Part shown: positions 1 through 11,340 of the stretch, one piece after another
How the letters are laid out: each line of letters starts with the position of its first letter
How positions within the stretch are numbered: position 1 is the stretch's first letter
Assembly: GCA_031002005.1 (NCBI GenBank)
Contig: JARYHS010008074.1
Span: 184,102,494 to 184,166,493, forward strand
Length of the DNA stretch: 64,000 bases
Source: Vandiemenella viatica
Lineage: Eukaryota > Arthropoda > Insecta > Orthoptera > Morabidae
Direction: 5' to 3'
Notes under the pieces: generated by a model
Databases searched by the model: none
What the model was told of the DNA's origin: nothing
What the model saw: only the letters and a program-made list of their open reading frames with translations
Program-made: the position numbers and the translations under genes

Positions 1-306
1 AAATAAGAATAAATACCATAGAGATGTAACGTTAATTTCGAAGTTATGTAAAACATTTGCTGCCAAGGTCTCTAAATATTAATGTTAAAAATTGTCGAAA
101 AATACGCGAAATTGTTCTAAATACTTCATAAAATGCCAGTAATATCTGAAAATCACAAGAAAAGAACAAATTGGAGTCAAGTGTGGTCCTATGTATTTTA
201 CGTTGCATATTAAAAGTTATACAAATCAGAACAAAGTGGCCATGGTCGAAAGACAAATGGGCTTAATAAATTCAGCAAAAGCTTAAAAAGCGATTTGCGT
301 TTATAC

Positions 307-772
307 TTTATTCCATTCTCTTGATCAGTGTATCACATCCGATCCTTACATTTCTGCTCTGTAATTGAATCTCAGTGAGGCCGTTTGCGATCCTTATCCG
401 TATCTCCTTGCCGTTCAACGTCGTATTCACATCGTTGCAACATTCTATTCTGGGTTTCTTTCTTTAATAAGGTAATAATTGCCTCTCTAACGGCCTACAA
501 CGCGCATATAGGGATTAGCGAAAGTAAAGTTCCAATTTCTCTTTCGATATCTTGGTTCCAGGGAGCATGTCATGAGGTCATTACCATCTTCCGGTGCGAT
601 CCAATAGTTAAGAAATGAGAGGTCCGAGTTCGGGTCACCATTGGCCATTACCTTCCGGTACTTTGCTTTAGTGAAGTAAGCTGGAACGCTCCCCTTACTA
701 GATTCCACTTTAAACTGTAGGTCTCCCTCATTTGTTACAAATTCCAGTTTCGATAAAGCCACGACAGGAGGA
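307..772 (-). pseudogene. Coding-like terminal exon or gene relic, unrecognised protein
   Basis: Reading right to left, a pyrimidine-rich stretch ending in CTGTGCAG (AG at 773-774) looks like a splice acceptor. It is followed by about 94 open codons, from position 772 to a TAG at 487-489, with protein-like composition (for example FLNYWIAPEDGNDLMTC). Skipping one base near position 505 gives another frame that stays open for about 40 codons and ends at a stop at 372-374. A polyadenylation hexamer AATAAA lies at 307-312, about 60 bp past that stop. The simplest reading is the last exon of a gene or processed copy carrying one frameshift. The alternative is a second acceptor (TTGTAG) at the same place, making two exons or alternative ends. 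I do not recognise the family, and a transposon or endogenised-virus origin cannot be excluded. Confidence 0.4.
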
Positions 773-1199
773 CTGCACAGAAAATATAAGTTTAAATAGG
801 CCACTTTGTTAACATGCAATTCATTTACTCCTCTTCGTCCGCAAAGTTTCTTCCCTTGCACTTATTTAGATAACAAGAAAAGTCGGAGAAATGTTCTAGA
901 CTTCGTCTAAAACTATGCCGTTCAGTTAGTGTATAACTCTACCAAGTGAGCGACGCAGACACTTGGTTCCTTTTCTAAAGAAGAAACATTCGTAAATTTG
1001 TGTCTGTTAGAACAAGAGTTCATGGCCGACGTAGAATAATCTCTGCATGTTAGTAAATAAAGATGGCTTATCGATCGCGGGGTGAACGCCCCCGCACACA
1101 CCCCGCAGTGTAACAGACGCCAGTTGGATGCGGCTCAAGGACTCATTCGGCACGATCCGCCGTGCCGCTCCAACATCTTACAGACAACAGGAAAGTTGC
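773..1199. other. No recognisable feature
   Basis: Mixed-composition DNA with a short GC-rich patch around 1075-1150. No coding frame, terminal repeat or RNA gene was recognised. Confidence 0.5.
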
Positions 1200-1790
1200 C
1201 TTCCGAATGCTGTAGCTTCTATTTTTCACATGTTAGATTTCTCTCTTTCTGCTGGTTTTGATGCAGTCTTCCATATCTTCCTCCCCTGTGTTAATCTCCT
1301 TATTTATGTATGTCCATTAGAAGTCTTGGTCTTAAATTTTGGCTTCATGTAGCCTTTTGTCTTCTTCAACAGTTCTTCCTTCAAATGTTCCCTCCATTAA
1401 CACATTAAGCAATCCCACATTTCTTAATATATGACTCACAATTCTAACAAAATTCTTTGTTCACTAATCTCTTCCAAATTTTGTTCATTTCATACTTCAT
1501 TTCTCCACTTAACTTTCAACAATCTTCTGTATCAAAACAAATCTTTCAGTTTTCCTTTTTTCCGGTTTTTCTGAGGAACTTTTCGAAGTTTCTATGTTCC
1601 ATGCATATGGTGTTGACAGTTATCTGCGAGTTGTATATCAGGGTTTGAAACTGAAAGATTTACCCTTTGAAGGCTATTTTCGTTGTTGCTAGTTTGCTTT
1701 TGAGGTTATTTTCGACTCGGCCATCAGTAATAATTTAGTTGCCTGAATAACAGAACACTCGTACTTCTTTTATTACATCTGATCCCATTT
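1200..1790 (-). mobile_element. Degraded LINE fragment (3' part of ORF2)
   Basis: On the minus strand this matches in pattern the C-terminal region of endonuclease/reverse-transcriptase LINEs. The plus strand carries the marker phrase CTGGTTTTGATGCAGTCTTCC near 1252, which has a close relative near 37608 in a clearer LINE fragment. No continuous frame remains. The call rests on this resemblance and on internal phrases in the same order in both places. Confidence 0.45.
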
Positions 1791-4300
1791 TTAAGAATGA
1801 TAGTGGAAAGAAAGCGTTTTCAAACTTCGACTATTCTACATGTAATGTTGCCAATCAATGTGATAAAAAAAAAAAATAAAATCTGTATGTTTTCTGTCAA
1901 CTTCTATGGCATGTTACCCAAGTCATATGCATGAATATGATAGTCAATGTTCTTGATGGTAAGAAGAGTTATCATTAAATATCAGTTACAGTTGTAGAAA
2001 TAAGGGTTTTAATCTTGAAATTGTAATTTTAGTTTTGTCACGGGGAGAAGGTGAGTAGACTCTCAACAACCTCATGGCAGAATTATGAATGTTCGCTTCT
2101 TATGCTTGTATCCTGAAAGAGGAGCTGAAGTGTGCCATAGGTGTTACGTTTTTCAAGTGTATGTTTTGTTTGTGAAATGTGCACTCTTTGAGGTGGAGAA
2201 TTGGCGCTATCCCAGCATTTGCGCCGGTGATAGTTTCAGGACAGCCGGTGTGCCAGGCTCGGGATTTGAACCTCAGACCCTTGCACACCCACAGTCCAGT
2301 GTGGTGGCGCTTTGAGTACGGCTAAACTGGTGGGTTAGCTCCCATTAATGTGTTACAGTTAACACCATTGTATCCATTTGTTACGAGATTTATATGTGAT
2401 ATTGTGTATAACTACCATTTGCCAGCTGTGTCGACCTAGCTGATCTGACAAGAGGCATTGGCGCCTATTTGTTCAGGTTACATAAGATTTATGTTAAATG
2501 TCATAATTTCTTGTAGTTGCAGACTGCAGATTAGATGGCACATTGAAAAGTTTTCTTATCAAACCAAACACGCAAAATGAAATAACGTGTAATCAATTAT
2601 CAACAGCGATTTATAGCAGAAAATTATGCTAGGAATTTGTGTTTGGAGTGTAATATACTCTAAGACTTTTCGTACTCACTCGCCTTATCGGCTACATTTC
2701 ATTAGGGCTTTAGTATTGGTTACGCTTATTGGAATAATTATCTTTGATGTAGCAGTTTAATTTACGTTTTCCGTGTATTTTAACGCACTATATTTCAGGA
2801 AGCTGCAGAATTAAGTAACCAAAATTATAGTCGGAAACATTATTAACAGAATCCAAAGAGTTTGTGTTTATTTGTGATGTAGTGTGATCTTTGGTGGGTA
2901 TCGTTCTCTGATAAGAAAAGAATTTGATAATCTTATTGTTTATGCAATGTGATCTGTGGCGGCTATCTGTTCTCGTTACGAACATATTATAATTTCTTGC
3001 TCCCTGATACGTAGTATTAATATGTACCACAGATTTTTTAGCTTACAAACTATGCAAAACATATCCTGATCGCTTAGTTGGTTTTTTCGTGAGGCGTTTT
3101 TCATATTATAACAGTGTTGTTATAAATATTTTAAGATGACATGAATAAATTATTTTATTTATTAATAAATAAATTACGCCAAAGAAATCGACTTTTTTTT
3201 GTATTTATTGGTCTCCCGTACGCGTTTCACTTCTTTTGCAGAAGCATCTTCAGTGGGTTTTTTCTGTTAATTATGTACAAAAGTTGTAAGCAGTTTATGT
3301 TGTGTTTGGTACAGTGGAATGACTTATTATCTAACTTATAATCTACTTACATTTTTTGGTCCATTGTATATCTTTTAGCGCCATTCTCAGCATCAGTGCT
3401 TTTGCATTTTTGGTGGGAAGTGTCTTCATTTTTCAGATTCACAACACTACACTTTATTGCACTGTACTATGTGTTTTTACTTGCGAATGGCCGTTCTGTT
3501 TTGATTACTAAGCATCGAAACAGAACATATTGCGATATTACGAACGTTGGGCAGCACATGTACAGTATATCTGCAGGTGTCTGTGCGATGTCTGGAGTTA
3601 GGTGGGTTATGCAGCCAGTGACAGGTTGAGCAAACACGTTCCACGCCGACCCTGTGTGTTTGCTCTGGCAAGCGGCCCTAGGGTTACTCAAAGCAGTGGT
3701 ACGAACTAGGGATCTGATAGATACTTCATACTGTCCGACTAGTATAATCACACTGTCCGCAGTGCCTCCTCGTACCTTAATATCTTTGTTAACTTTTCCA
3801 ATTACAAGAGGTTTTTCTTATCTTCCGAGTTTTTTTTTTTTAGCAAAACACATGTATATTTAAAACAGATTTATAGTTACCTCGATGGTTTTGTGTGGAC
3901 ACGAAATTTTCAGGACTTAATTGAAAGAGACACTGTTATATTTTTTCTGGAAGTAACTATCAAATCTGTTATAATTTATGGATTTGTCGCATTTCTCTCT
4001 CTTGGTAGCGCACACTAATGCTCGCGGATGGTGGGATTTAGTACATTTTATTGAAAATGTTTGAAGTGACAAATTCTGCTGACGCGGGCGCCAGTGATTC
4101 AGCTTATCAATACACTTTACCGTGTCAAGAAGAATCACACAAAGAAGAATAACAAAATTAACTTTTGTATTATTACTGCAAGTTTAATAAAGTTTAAAAT
4201 CTTCATCCACACTAGTCGTGATCCTACAGTTCATCGGACTTCTATATATATATATCCGAAGGCGGCAGAATTCTTAGTTAAAACGGTACACATTAACAAT
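1791..4300. other. AT-rich filler, no gene seen
   Basis: Low-complexity, AT-rich sequence with short homopolymers and small hairpins (for example around 3105-3125). The stretch near 3215-3255 shares the CGTTTCACTTC / GAAGCATCTTCAG type of phrase with sequence near 47815-47855, suggesting an old dispersed repeat. No coding frame was recognised. Confidence 0.4.
2200..2335 (-). repeat. tRNA-like B-box sequence, possible SINE relic
   Basis: The minus strand contains GGTTCAAATCC, a good match to an internal RNA polymerase III B box, in a short GC-richer block. A convincing A box is not visible, so this is at best a decayed SINE head. Confidence 0.25.
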
Positions 4301-4587
4301 TCTTTATAAATCACACTCGCATTTACACAACTCTAACCGAAAACAGATCAACATTAAAAAGAGCGGCTCGAGATTAACTCGCACAAGGGTGACGTGCCCG
4401 ATGAGTTCGGCCGCCCTTGGAAGACTCCTGGGTGCCACACGTCGGGTCGCGGGCATTCTTAACCGACTTCCGGTAGCCGGCGTGCGCTCCGGGGTCTTCC
4501 ACGGTACTCCCACGGACCGGCGGGAAATTTAACATCCACGCGGCGGCATTACAAATAGCACAGCCGGTTCTCGATCTCCCTGTCCAC
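4301..4587. other. GC-rich block upstream of the LINE
   Basis: About 290 bp clearly richer in G+C than its surroundings, ending where recognisable LINE coding begins. It could be part of the LINE, a piece of an older element such as an LTR, or unique sequence. No terminal repeats or target duplication were found. Confidence 0.25.
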
Positions 4588-6017
4588 CGGCTTTGGAAGC
4601 AGCCCCTATCATATGGCTATGCTACAGATTATCATTAGAAGAGCGAAAAGTACCTTCAGACTGGAAAATCGCGCAAGTAACTCCGATTTTCAAAAAAGGT
4701 GATCGAAGTGATCCTGGGAACTATCGTCCCATATCTATAACATCTGTTTGTAGTAGAGTTATGGAGCATATTATATGCTCGAACATTATGAATTTTTTAG
4801 ATTATAATAATTTGCTTACAACAAATCAACATGGATTTCGGAAGAAAAGATCATGTGAAACACAGCTGGCCCTATTTACACACGACGTAATGAAAGTTAT
4901 CGATACAGGTTCACAAGTAGATGCAATTTTTTTAGATTTCCAGAAAGCCTTTGACTCTGTGCCACACAACCGTCTTTTAGCGAAGCTTCGAGCGTACGGT
5001 ATATCGGATCAGCTTTGTGAATGGATAAAGGATTTTCTAACTGGTCGGTCGCAGTATGTTGTCGTTGAAGGAGAAAGTTCTTCTAATCTAGATGTTACAT
5101 CGGGTGTACCTCAAGGAAGTGTAATAGGACCACTTCTTTTCTTAATTTTTATAAACGATCTCGGAGACAAAGTGAAAAGCCTTTTTAGATTGTTTGCTGA
5201 TGATGCGGTTATTTATAGGGAAGTAAGAACTTTGGCCGATTGCTTAGAAATTCAGCGCGATCTGGATGTTATTTTGGCTTGGTGCGCTGAGTGGCAACTT
5301 ACTCTAAACTGTAAAAAGTGCAAGACAATGAGCATAACTAACAAAAAGAATCCGATTGTTCAGAAATACGAGTTAAACAATACAGTTATTGATATGGTCG
5401 ATTCTATTAAATATTTGGGAGTAACGGTACAAAGGAACATGAAATGGGACATACACATTAATTCTTTAGTAGGTAGAGCAAATTCTAGGCTGCGATTCAT
5501 AGGTAGAATCTTGAAAAATTGTAATGAACAAACAAAGGAGATAGCGTACAAATCTCTTGTGCGTCCACATTTGGATTATTGTTGTGCCATTTGGGACCCG
5601 TTTCGTAAGGGATTGATCGAAAGTATAGAGAAAGTACAGAGAAGAGCCGCTCGATTCGTGACCGCTTGCTACAGTCCTTATGAAAGCGTCACAGAACTGA
5701 TTAGTAGATTAGGTTGGGAGTCTCTGGTAGATAGAAGACACACGTTTCGTTTAAACTTATTGGAAAACATGCGTACTCCAACTTTCACTCATGAGTGTAG
5801 TGAAATACTTCTTCCACCAACCTATTTGAGTCGGAAGGACAGGAAAGATAAAATTAGAGAAATAAGGTGTCGGACTGATTCTTATATGAATTCTTTTTTC
5901 CCTCGTACCATTAGGGATTGGAATGCACAGCAAAGAGATTAGCTTTGGTGCTGAGCACCCTCTGCCACCCACAATTTTGTGAATTGCAGAGTATATATGT
6001 AGATGTAGATGTAGATT
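4588..6017 (+). mobile_element. 5'-truncated non-LTR retrotransposon (Jockey/CR1-like) with (TGTAGA)n tail
   Basis: The element lacks its ORF1 and endonuclease but keeps almost the whole reverse transcriptase and the C-terminal domain. It ends about 75 bp after the stop codon in a short TGTAGA repeat (5990-6017) instead of a poly(A) tail. 5' truncation with an intact 3' end is the usual product of target-primed reverse transcription. I could not define a target-site duplication with confidence. Confidence 0.85.
4593..5942 (+). CDS. Reverse transcriptase, C-terminal part of LINE ORF2 (open, 5'-truncated)
   Basis: 449 codons are open without a stop. The frame begins without a plausible initiator, so the true N-terminus has been lost. 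Motifs in order: WKIAQVTPIFKKG (about residues 29-41), the LDFQKAFDSVPHN palm motif (about 114-126), GVPQGSVIGPLLF (from 171) and the catalytic FADD box (201-204) with both aspartates. These are followed by the thumb/C-terminal region with the YLGV, WDIHI and WDPFRKGL phrases and a late RRAARFV segment typical of Jockey/CR1-type LINEs. The enzyme copies element RNA at a nicked target site. No endonuclease domain is present, so this copy cannot mobilise alone. The undisturbed frame suggests a fairly recent insertion. Confidence 0.85.
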   Translation: MEAAPIIWLCYRLSLEERKVPSDWKIAQVTPIFKKGDRSDPGNYRPISITSVCSRVMEHIICSNIMNFLDYNNLLTTNQHGFRKKRSCETQLALFTHDVMKVIDTGSQVDAIFLDFQKAFDSVPHNRLLAKLRAYGISDQLCEWIKDFLTGRSQYVVVEGESSSNLDVTSGVPQGSVIGPLLFLIFINDLGDKVKSLFRLFADDAVIYREVRTLADCLEIQRDLDVILAWCAEWQLTLNCKKCKTMSITNKKNPIVQKYELNNTVIDMVDSIKYLGVTVQRNMKWDIHINSLVGRANSRLRFIGRILKNCNEQTKEIAYKSLVRPHLDYCCAIWDPFRKGLIESIEKVQRRAARFVTACYSPYESVTELISRLGWESLVDRRHTFRLNLLENMRTPTFTHECSEILLPPTYLSRKDRKDKIREIRCRTDSYMNSFFPRTIRDWNAQQRD

Positions 6018-7345
6018 ATCAATATAATTTTTTGATTTTCCAGAAGTCAGTTTATTTGGTTTCATTAGATGCTGCAAAATGCTGCTATCACCAAGCCTGC
6101 TGTAGGGAAGATTTATGCTCAAGTCTCTTTATAAAAACTAAATTCATTGTGATTTTTTTTGTAAGAAATTGTGTTAGTTGTCATTCTGGTTCTGTCTGCA
6201 TTTCGACATAACCACAACTTCTAATATTGCTGTTCAAAATTCGTAGATTCTATTACCCGAGTATCAATTACTGTATTGTGATCTAAATTTTACCAACTGG
6301 AAACAATTACATATATCTGATGTAGTGACATCAGTAATAAAAACAACTAATAATTAATATATTAATTTAAACGCAGTATATACTTTTATTTCAGTGTTTC
6401 GACAAATAATTTCTACGAGTATATTATAACAGTGACTTAAAATATCTAAATCGAATATAAATATCTTGTAAGCCCGTCGAAAACGATGTGTTGAACGCAG
6501 TATTTTAGCAATTAGTTTCTTCGCTAAGTACAATTTTCATCAAATAAAGCTCATAATCTTAAAAATGGTGTAATGTGGATATTTCGTAGCTTACTGTAAG
6601 AACGGTATCGTTGTGCAGAGAGTATAAAAAATCTACATCGAACGAATTTTAATTAAGAAAAAGCAACTAATAATTAATATATCGATTTTTACGAAATATT
6701 TAACTTTTTTTTTTTAGTGTGGTAGCAGCTCATTTCCTGAATAGAAGTGTTATTAAATAACGGCCATAATCTCGAATATCTCCGGTCGTTATTGGTTGGG
6801 CAGTGGAGGCGTGAAGCGTGACGTCAGAGTGTGACACATCGCTACATCGTGACCGAGATTGGCATTTTATAGGTACAGGTTCTTACAGCCTCATGTTACT
6901 GTATGGAAATCCACCTCGCAGAATTTTTGTAATTTGGCTACTAAAGATGAGGGAGTTACCGTTCTCCCAATCTACTACTGCCTTGGTCCACCCAGCTGTT
7001 GCATCTCCAGCTAAACTAATATTTCCACTTGCAAACATCTTCGATTATTATATTTTCAATAAACACAAAGTATTTGGATACAACGAACGAAAAATGATAA
7101 TTGCTCTGACATTTTAGCTCAGTGGTATGACAGTCTGTCAAAGCAAAGGAAATAAATGCTTAGAATAAGATTATCGGTATGTATGCTTATAAGAAATCGT
7201 TTCACCCTAGTCACGGCTCTGAAAAGATACAATGAGCAATGATGGCCGATAAAATATCGTCGTTTACTCGCCAAAATATCTTCTGGAATTTCCATATTTT
7301 GACAGTGTCGAAGCCTTATTCAATACTTGGGTGACATTTCTTTGA
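6018..7345. other. AT-rich region with a diverged direct repeat
   Basis: The phrase CAACTAATAATTAATAT occurs at 6344 and again at 6664, 320 bp apart, with partial similarity around each copy. This suggests an old tandem duplication or two copies of a small repeat. No gene was recognised. Confidence 0.35.
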
Positions 7346-7354
7346 GATAAAGCA

Positions 7355-7440
7355 GTCTGGTGGCTCAGTTGGTTAAGGCGCGTGATTGGGAAACCGGAAG
7401 GCTACCGATTTGAATCCCATTCTGGGCTGGAATTTTTAAT
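7355..7440 (+). repeat. tRNA-derived SINE head, family B
   Basis: GGTGGCTCAGTTGG fits an A box and GATTTGAATCCC a B box, about 50 bp apart as in a tRNA. The block is followed by GGAATTTTTAATGG, resembling the sequence after the tRNA-like block at 16618-16720, so both are probably one SINE family. The cloverleaf is imperfect, so it is not called as a tRNA gene. Confidence 0.5.
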
Positions 7441-7707
7441 GGCCTTAAAACTGACCTTCACTTTGTAAAAGCTTTGCTTAGTTCTTGTGAAGTACGCTAG
7501 TCCGCGCCACGATTCGGATTCCACGTAAAGCGGCAAAAGTAAACAGGGCAGCAGCGAGATACGCGCAAGCGTGGCAAACAAACTCTGTCACGCAGCAGCC
7601 GAACGTCCCTTCGGGATCTGCCGGCCATGTGCATTTAATTATCTTTTTTTTTTTTTTTAACGGAAGTTTCTGTTTCCAGAGTTTTACGATTTTAAAATAA
7701 ATCGATA
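7441..7707. other. Short GC-richer stretch ending in poly(T)
   Basis: Possibly the body of the preceding SINE followed by unrelated DNA. It contains a run of T at about 7646-7660. No gene was recognised. Confidence 0.3.
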
Positions 7708-7709
7708 TA

Positions 7710-8998
7710 CACTCCTGGAAATTGAAATAAGAACACCGTGAATTCATTGTCCCAGGAATGGGAAACTTTATATACACATTCCTGGGGTCACATACAACAC
7801 ATGATCACACAGACAGAACCATCGGCACATAGACACAGGAAACAGAGCATGCATAATGCCGGCACTAGTACCGTGTATATCCTCCTTTCGCAGCATTGCA
7901 GGCTGCAATTCTCCCATGGAGACGATCGTAGAGGTGCTGGATGTAGTCCTGTGGAACGGCATGCCAAGCCATTTCCACCTGGCGCCTCAGCTGGACCAGC
8001 GTTCGTGCTGGACGTGCAGACCGCGTGAGACGACGTTTCATCCAGTCCCAAACATGCTCAATGGGGGACACGGTCTAGGAATGGTAGAACGATGGGTTCG
8101 ATGACGGTTTGAATGTACCGTGCACTGTTCAGTGTCCCCTCGACGATCACCAGAGGTGTACGGCCAGTGTAGAAGATCGCTCCCCACACCATGATGCCGG
8201 GTGTTGGCCCTGTGTGCCTCGGTCGTATGCAGTCCTGATTGTGGCGCTCACCTGCACGGCGCCAAACATGCATACGACCATCATTGGCACCAAGGCAGAA
8301 GCGACTCTCATCACTGAAGACGACACGTCTCCATTCGTCCCTCCATACACGCCTGTCGCGACACCACTGGAGGCGGGCTGCACGATGTTGGGGCGTGAGC
8401 GGAAGACGACCTAACGGTGCGCGGGACCGTAACCCAGCTTCATGGAGACGGTTGCGAATGGTCCTCTCTGATACCCCAGGAGCAACAGTGTCCCTAATTT
8501 GCCGGGAAGTGGCGGTGGGGTCCCCTACGGTCTTGGCGTGCGTCCGTGCATCGCTGCTGTCCGGACCCAGGTCGACGGGCACGTGCAACTTCCGCCGACC
8601 ACTGGCGACAACATCGATGTACTGTGGAGACCTCGCGCCCCACATGTTCAGCAATTCGGCGGTACGTCCACCCGGCTTCCCGCATGCCCACTATACGCCC
8701 TCGCTCAAAGTCCGTCAACTGCACATACGGTTCACGTACACGCTGTTGCGGCATGCTACCAGTGTTAAAGACTGAGATGGAGCTCCGTATGCCACGGCAA
8801 ACTGGCTGACACTGACTGCGGCGGTGCTCAACCGCTGCGCAGCTAGCGCCCTTCGACGGCCAACACTGCTGTTCCTGGTGTGTCCGCTGTGCCGTGCGTT
8901 TGATCATTGCTTGTACAGCCCTCTCGTAGTGTCCGGAGCAAGTATGGTGGGTCTTACACACCGGCGTCAATGTGTTCTTATTTCAATTTCCAGGAGTG
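7710..8998 (-). mobile_element. Tc1-like DNA transposon, internally deleted
   Basis: The element is bounded by perfect 27-bp terminal inverted repeats beginning CACTCCTGGAAATTG. It is flanked on both sides by the TA dinucleotide (7708-7709 and 8999-9000) that Tc1/mariner elements duplicate on insertion. Total length is about 1.29 kb. The transposase gene lies on the minus strand and is defective. The intact ends mean the copy could in principle be mobilised by a related transposase acting in trans. Confidence 0.9.
7865..8754 (-). pseudogene. Tc1-like transposase pseudogene (frameshift plus catalytic-core deletion)
   Basis: The start at 8754 opens the frame MPQQRVREPYVQLTDFERGR, followed by a helix-turn-helix region (WTYRRIAEHVGREVSTVHR). 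The frame shifts between about 8500 and 8650 and continues with SERTIRNRLHEAGLR and the first catalytic motif VFSDESRF. Near 8060-8075 the sequence jumps from LPFLDRV directly to SPIEHVWDWMKRRL. The stretch that normally carries the second catalytic aspartate (the QDNA motif) and the residues before the third acidic residue is therefore missing. The glutamate of the SPIEH motif remains. The protein would be inactive. Family membership is clear from the motif order and the element's termini. Confidence 0.88.
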
Positions 8999-9069
8999 TA
9001 TTTCCTTTATTATTACTATGTGCGTATGGATCCAGTTTGATCACGCAGTGCTTTTATGATGCGCCTTTC

Positions 9070-9539
9070 TGATCTTCCATAAGACTCTTTTTCTATCTAT
9101 GAACTACCATTCTTCCTTCAATCCACTTGGTTCAAGATCTCTTTGGAACTCCATTCTCTGGCTGCACTACCCGTCTATTTGCCTTTTGAGAGAATACGTT
9201 TCTGCCTAAAACTAACGAAGTGTCTGTTTGAGTCCTCTCTCTTTTTGACTTCTTGAATTTACTCTTCAGCTTACCGGCGTAGGTCATGGTAAGCCTTATT
9301 GTTGGGAGTCTTTGAACATATCGATACAATTTTAATCTTCGTTTCCTGATGTCTGCTGCAAGGTTAGATAGTTTTTCTGTTACGACGGGATTGTAGTCTG
9401 TACTCGTCTTCTAGCCAAGATGTTTCCTCGTGATCTTTCGCTCTTCCTTCAGGATGTTTTCCTGGTCGCCTTTTCTATTGAGTATCATTGTTTCACGTTC
9501 GAACAGAGGTTCACGTATGATCATTGTGTTGTTGTATCG
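9070..9539 (-). pseudogene. LINE ORF2, C-terminal piece (same element as 10562-11850)
   Basis: The minus strand reads ETMILNRKGDQENILKEERK near 9480 and DIRKRRLKLYRYVQRLP near 9330. These are the characteristic C-terminal phrases of endonuclease/RT LINEs, where the latter is usually DIRKRRLKLYGH. Stops and frameshifts are present. The piece continues the LINE seen at 10562-10861 after a block of unrelated DNA. Confidence 0.6.
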
Positions 9540-10555
9540 GATATTTGTAAGTATTAACATATACTTTTAGTTTTAAGTTGTAGTGTACCGCGAGTAGGGA
9601 TTGCCACTTGTTATGTTGCTCTCTATTTGTACAATTTTGTGTATAAAAATGCTTTGCTTAATCTTGCCTGGGTGCCATGGAAAGAGTCCTTCCAGAATTT
9701 AGATATGCAATCAACATTTGGAAGTACAATTATTTACTTTTGGAATTATAATGAAATTTCATTTTACTTTCGAGATAATGACACAATTATTAATACCAAA
9801 CACAAGCAAAGGTGATTTAGATTATTTAACACATAACAAGAAAATCAACATCTACATGACACATAAATTGATGAAATAAACAATGATATGACAAATCATA
9901 TACAAAATCCGACTAGCACAAATAAAATTCATAGAGCACAAGTCTTTACGGATTTTCACTTACGGGTTCAATGCACCGCAGTCTGGCTCAGTTTTTTCTT
10001 GCGGATAAAAGTTACATGTAATTACCATATGGGAAGTCAGCGCCGTCCGATCCTCTGGAAGAGTTCTGTGCTTAATACACACAAAACAAAATTAATCGTC
10101 GCACTGTGTTAACACTGAACGAACATTTGTTTTAGCACACATTTGCTGGACAAATGGTTATCTTTCTTTTGAATGGCGTCTCAGTGTCCAGCTCCAACCG
10201 TCTCTTCAAGGCGAGGGTTTTAACATGGAAGCAAACAACGAAACTTATAATCAGTTACTAGTGCATTGTCATTAACTTTTTCATGCATGCGCCATACAGC
10301 CGCTCTCTACGAACTTCAACCCCGCACTGCCGTCCCCATCTCCGTCAAGTATCGCTAATCCTTTCTTTGTCCCTTGCACAACTGCAAGTGGCCTGAAGGG
10401 AAGCGTGGCCTTGGCGCTTCGTCACAGATGCATACCTGACACAAAGACGACCCCTAACAGTGTCCAGTATGCATGGCGAAATAAAATTTTCCGTGTGGCG
10501 TCTAGTCATGTTTTACTAATAAATGTGAAGCGTCCCGAAAAAGGACCGCTTCAAG
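9540..10555. mobile_element. Unidentified ~1 kb insertion splitting a LINE
   Basis: This block separates two consecutive parts of one LINE. It is flanked by the same hexamer GTATCG (9534-9539 and 10556-10561), which may be a target duplication. About ten codons of LINE sequence appear to be missing at the junction, so the match could be chance. Its right edge carries a hairpin-forming GAAGCGTCC...GGACCGCTTC. No coding frame, TG/CA ends or terminal repeats were recognised. Confidence 0.35.
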
Positions 10556-10561
10556 GTATCG

Positions 10562-10861
10562 TGTGTTCTTCCATACGCTTTCTTGATTTTCTGCAGTCAA
10601 ACTCTGTGCTATCTTTCCTAGAACTGTTGACTCCAGCACCTCACTAAGGTATCTTAAGTGATGAACCCATTTTACTTATTTGTAGGCTATTTCTTGCCTA
10701 ATTTCTGAGTGTTGAATCCACTGCAGATGAACTTAGGTTTCATATCAGATTTACAAGCCAAACTTTTCAGCACATTCCTTGAGGACTTATATCTGATGGA
10801 TCGCAGTGATTTCACTGTCAGCTAGTATCGCAAGGTCGTCTGAAAAGCTAAGTGCTATATC
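10562..10861 (-). pseudogene. LINE ORF2, RT catalytic region
   Basis: The minus strand reads LSFSDDLAILAD near 10850-10810, the FADD-type catalytic box with serine in place of alanine, and KKAYGRTHDT near 10570. Several stops interrupt the frame. It lies between the upstream RT piece (11341-11850) and the C-terminal piece (9070-9539). Confidence 0.6.
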
Positions 10862-11340
10862 CTTACGGCGGCCGAACGTCACACGGCGGAAAGGCGGTCC
10901 ACAGGAGACTGTCACGAACAAGTCCAAGGAGCAGGCCGAACGTAATCCAAAGACGCGCACTGGCAGAGTCCGAAGAGAGCACCGAAACGTAGCCGAGAAC
11001 GAGCACTGTCAAGAATCCGAGAGGCGATTCACAGAGTCCAAGAGAGAGTACCGAAAATGTAGCCGAGACGAGCACTGTCAAGAGTCCGAGAGACGAATCA
11101 CAGTAGGACGGAGACACGACCGAAAGCGCAGTGAACACCGAACTGCCGAGTGGAGCTGCGCTGGCTGTATTTATATGCGGCGGGTTGGCTCCGATTGGCC
11201 GCGGCGGAATCTAGGACGTTGTGGCGCTGGTTGGCCCGCTGCCAGCGCCGTCTATATGCTATCCACATCCATGCCCTCTACCGGGCATGCGGCGATGTCG
11301 GGACGGGATACCAGACTGATCTCGCTGTCATACTTTGTCC
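10862..11340 (+). mobile_element. GC-rich insertion in the LINE, possible solo LTR
   Basis: About 480 bp of GC-rich DNA interrupts the LINE exactly between its upstream RT part and its FADD box. It contains about three imperfect ~60-bp repeats built around GAGCACTGTCAAGA and GTAGCCGAGA. A TATA-like TATTTATATG follows at about 11168. Upstream repeats followed by a TATA box are what a retrotransposon U3 region looks like. Clear TG/CA ends and a target duplication were not found. A long frame across the repeats is low-complexity and not believed to be a gene. Confidence 0.4.

Noticed and set aside
8109..8775. Plus-strand frames of 80-178 codons across the Tc1-like element
   Set aside because: They are antisense shadows of the minus-strand transposase, whose motifs are unambiguous.
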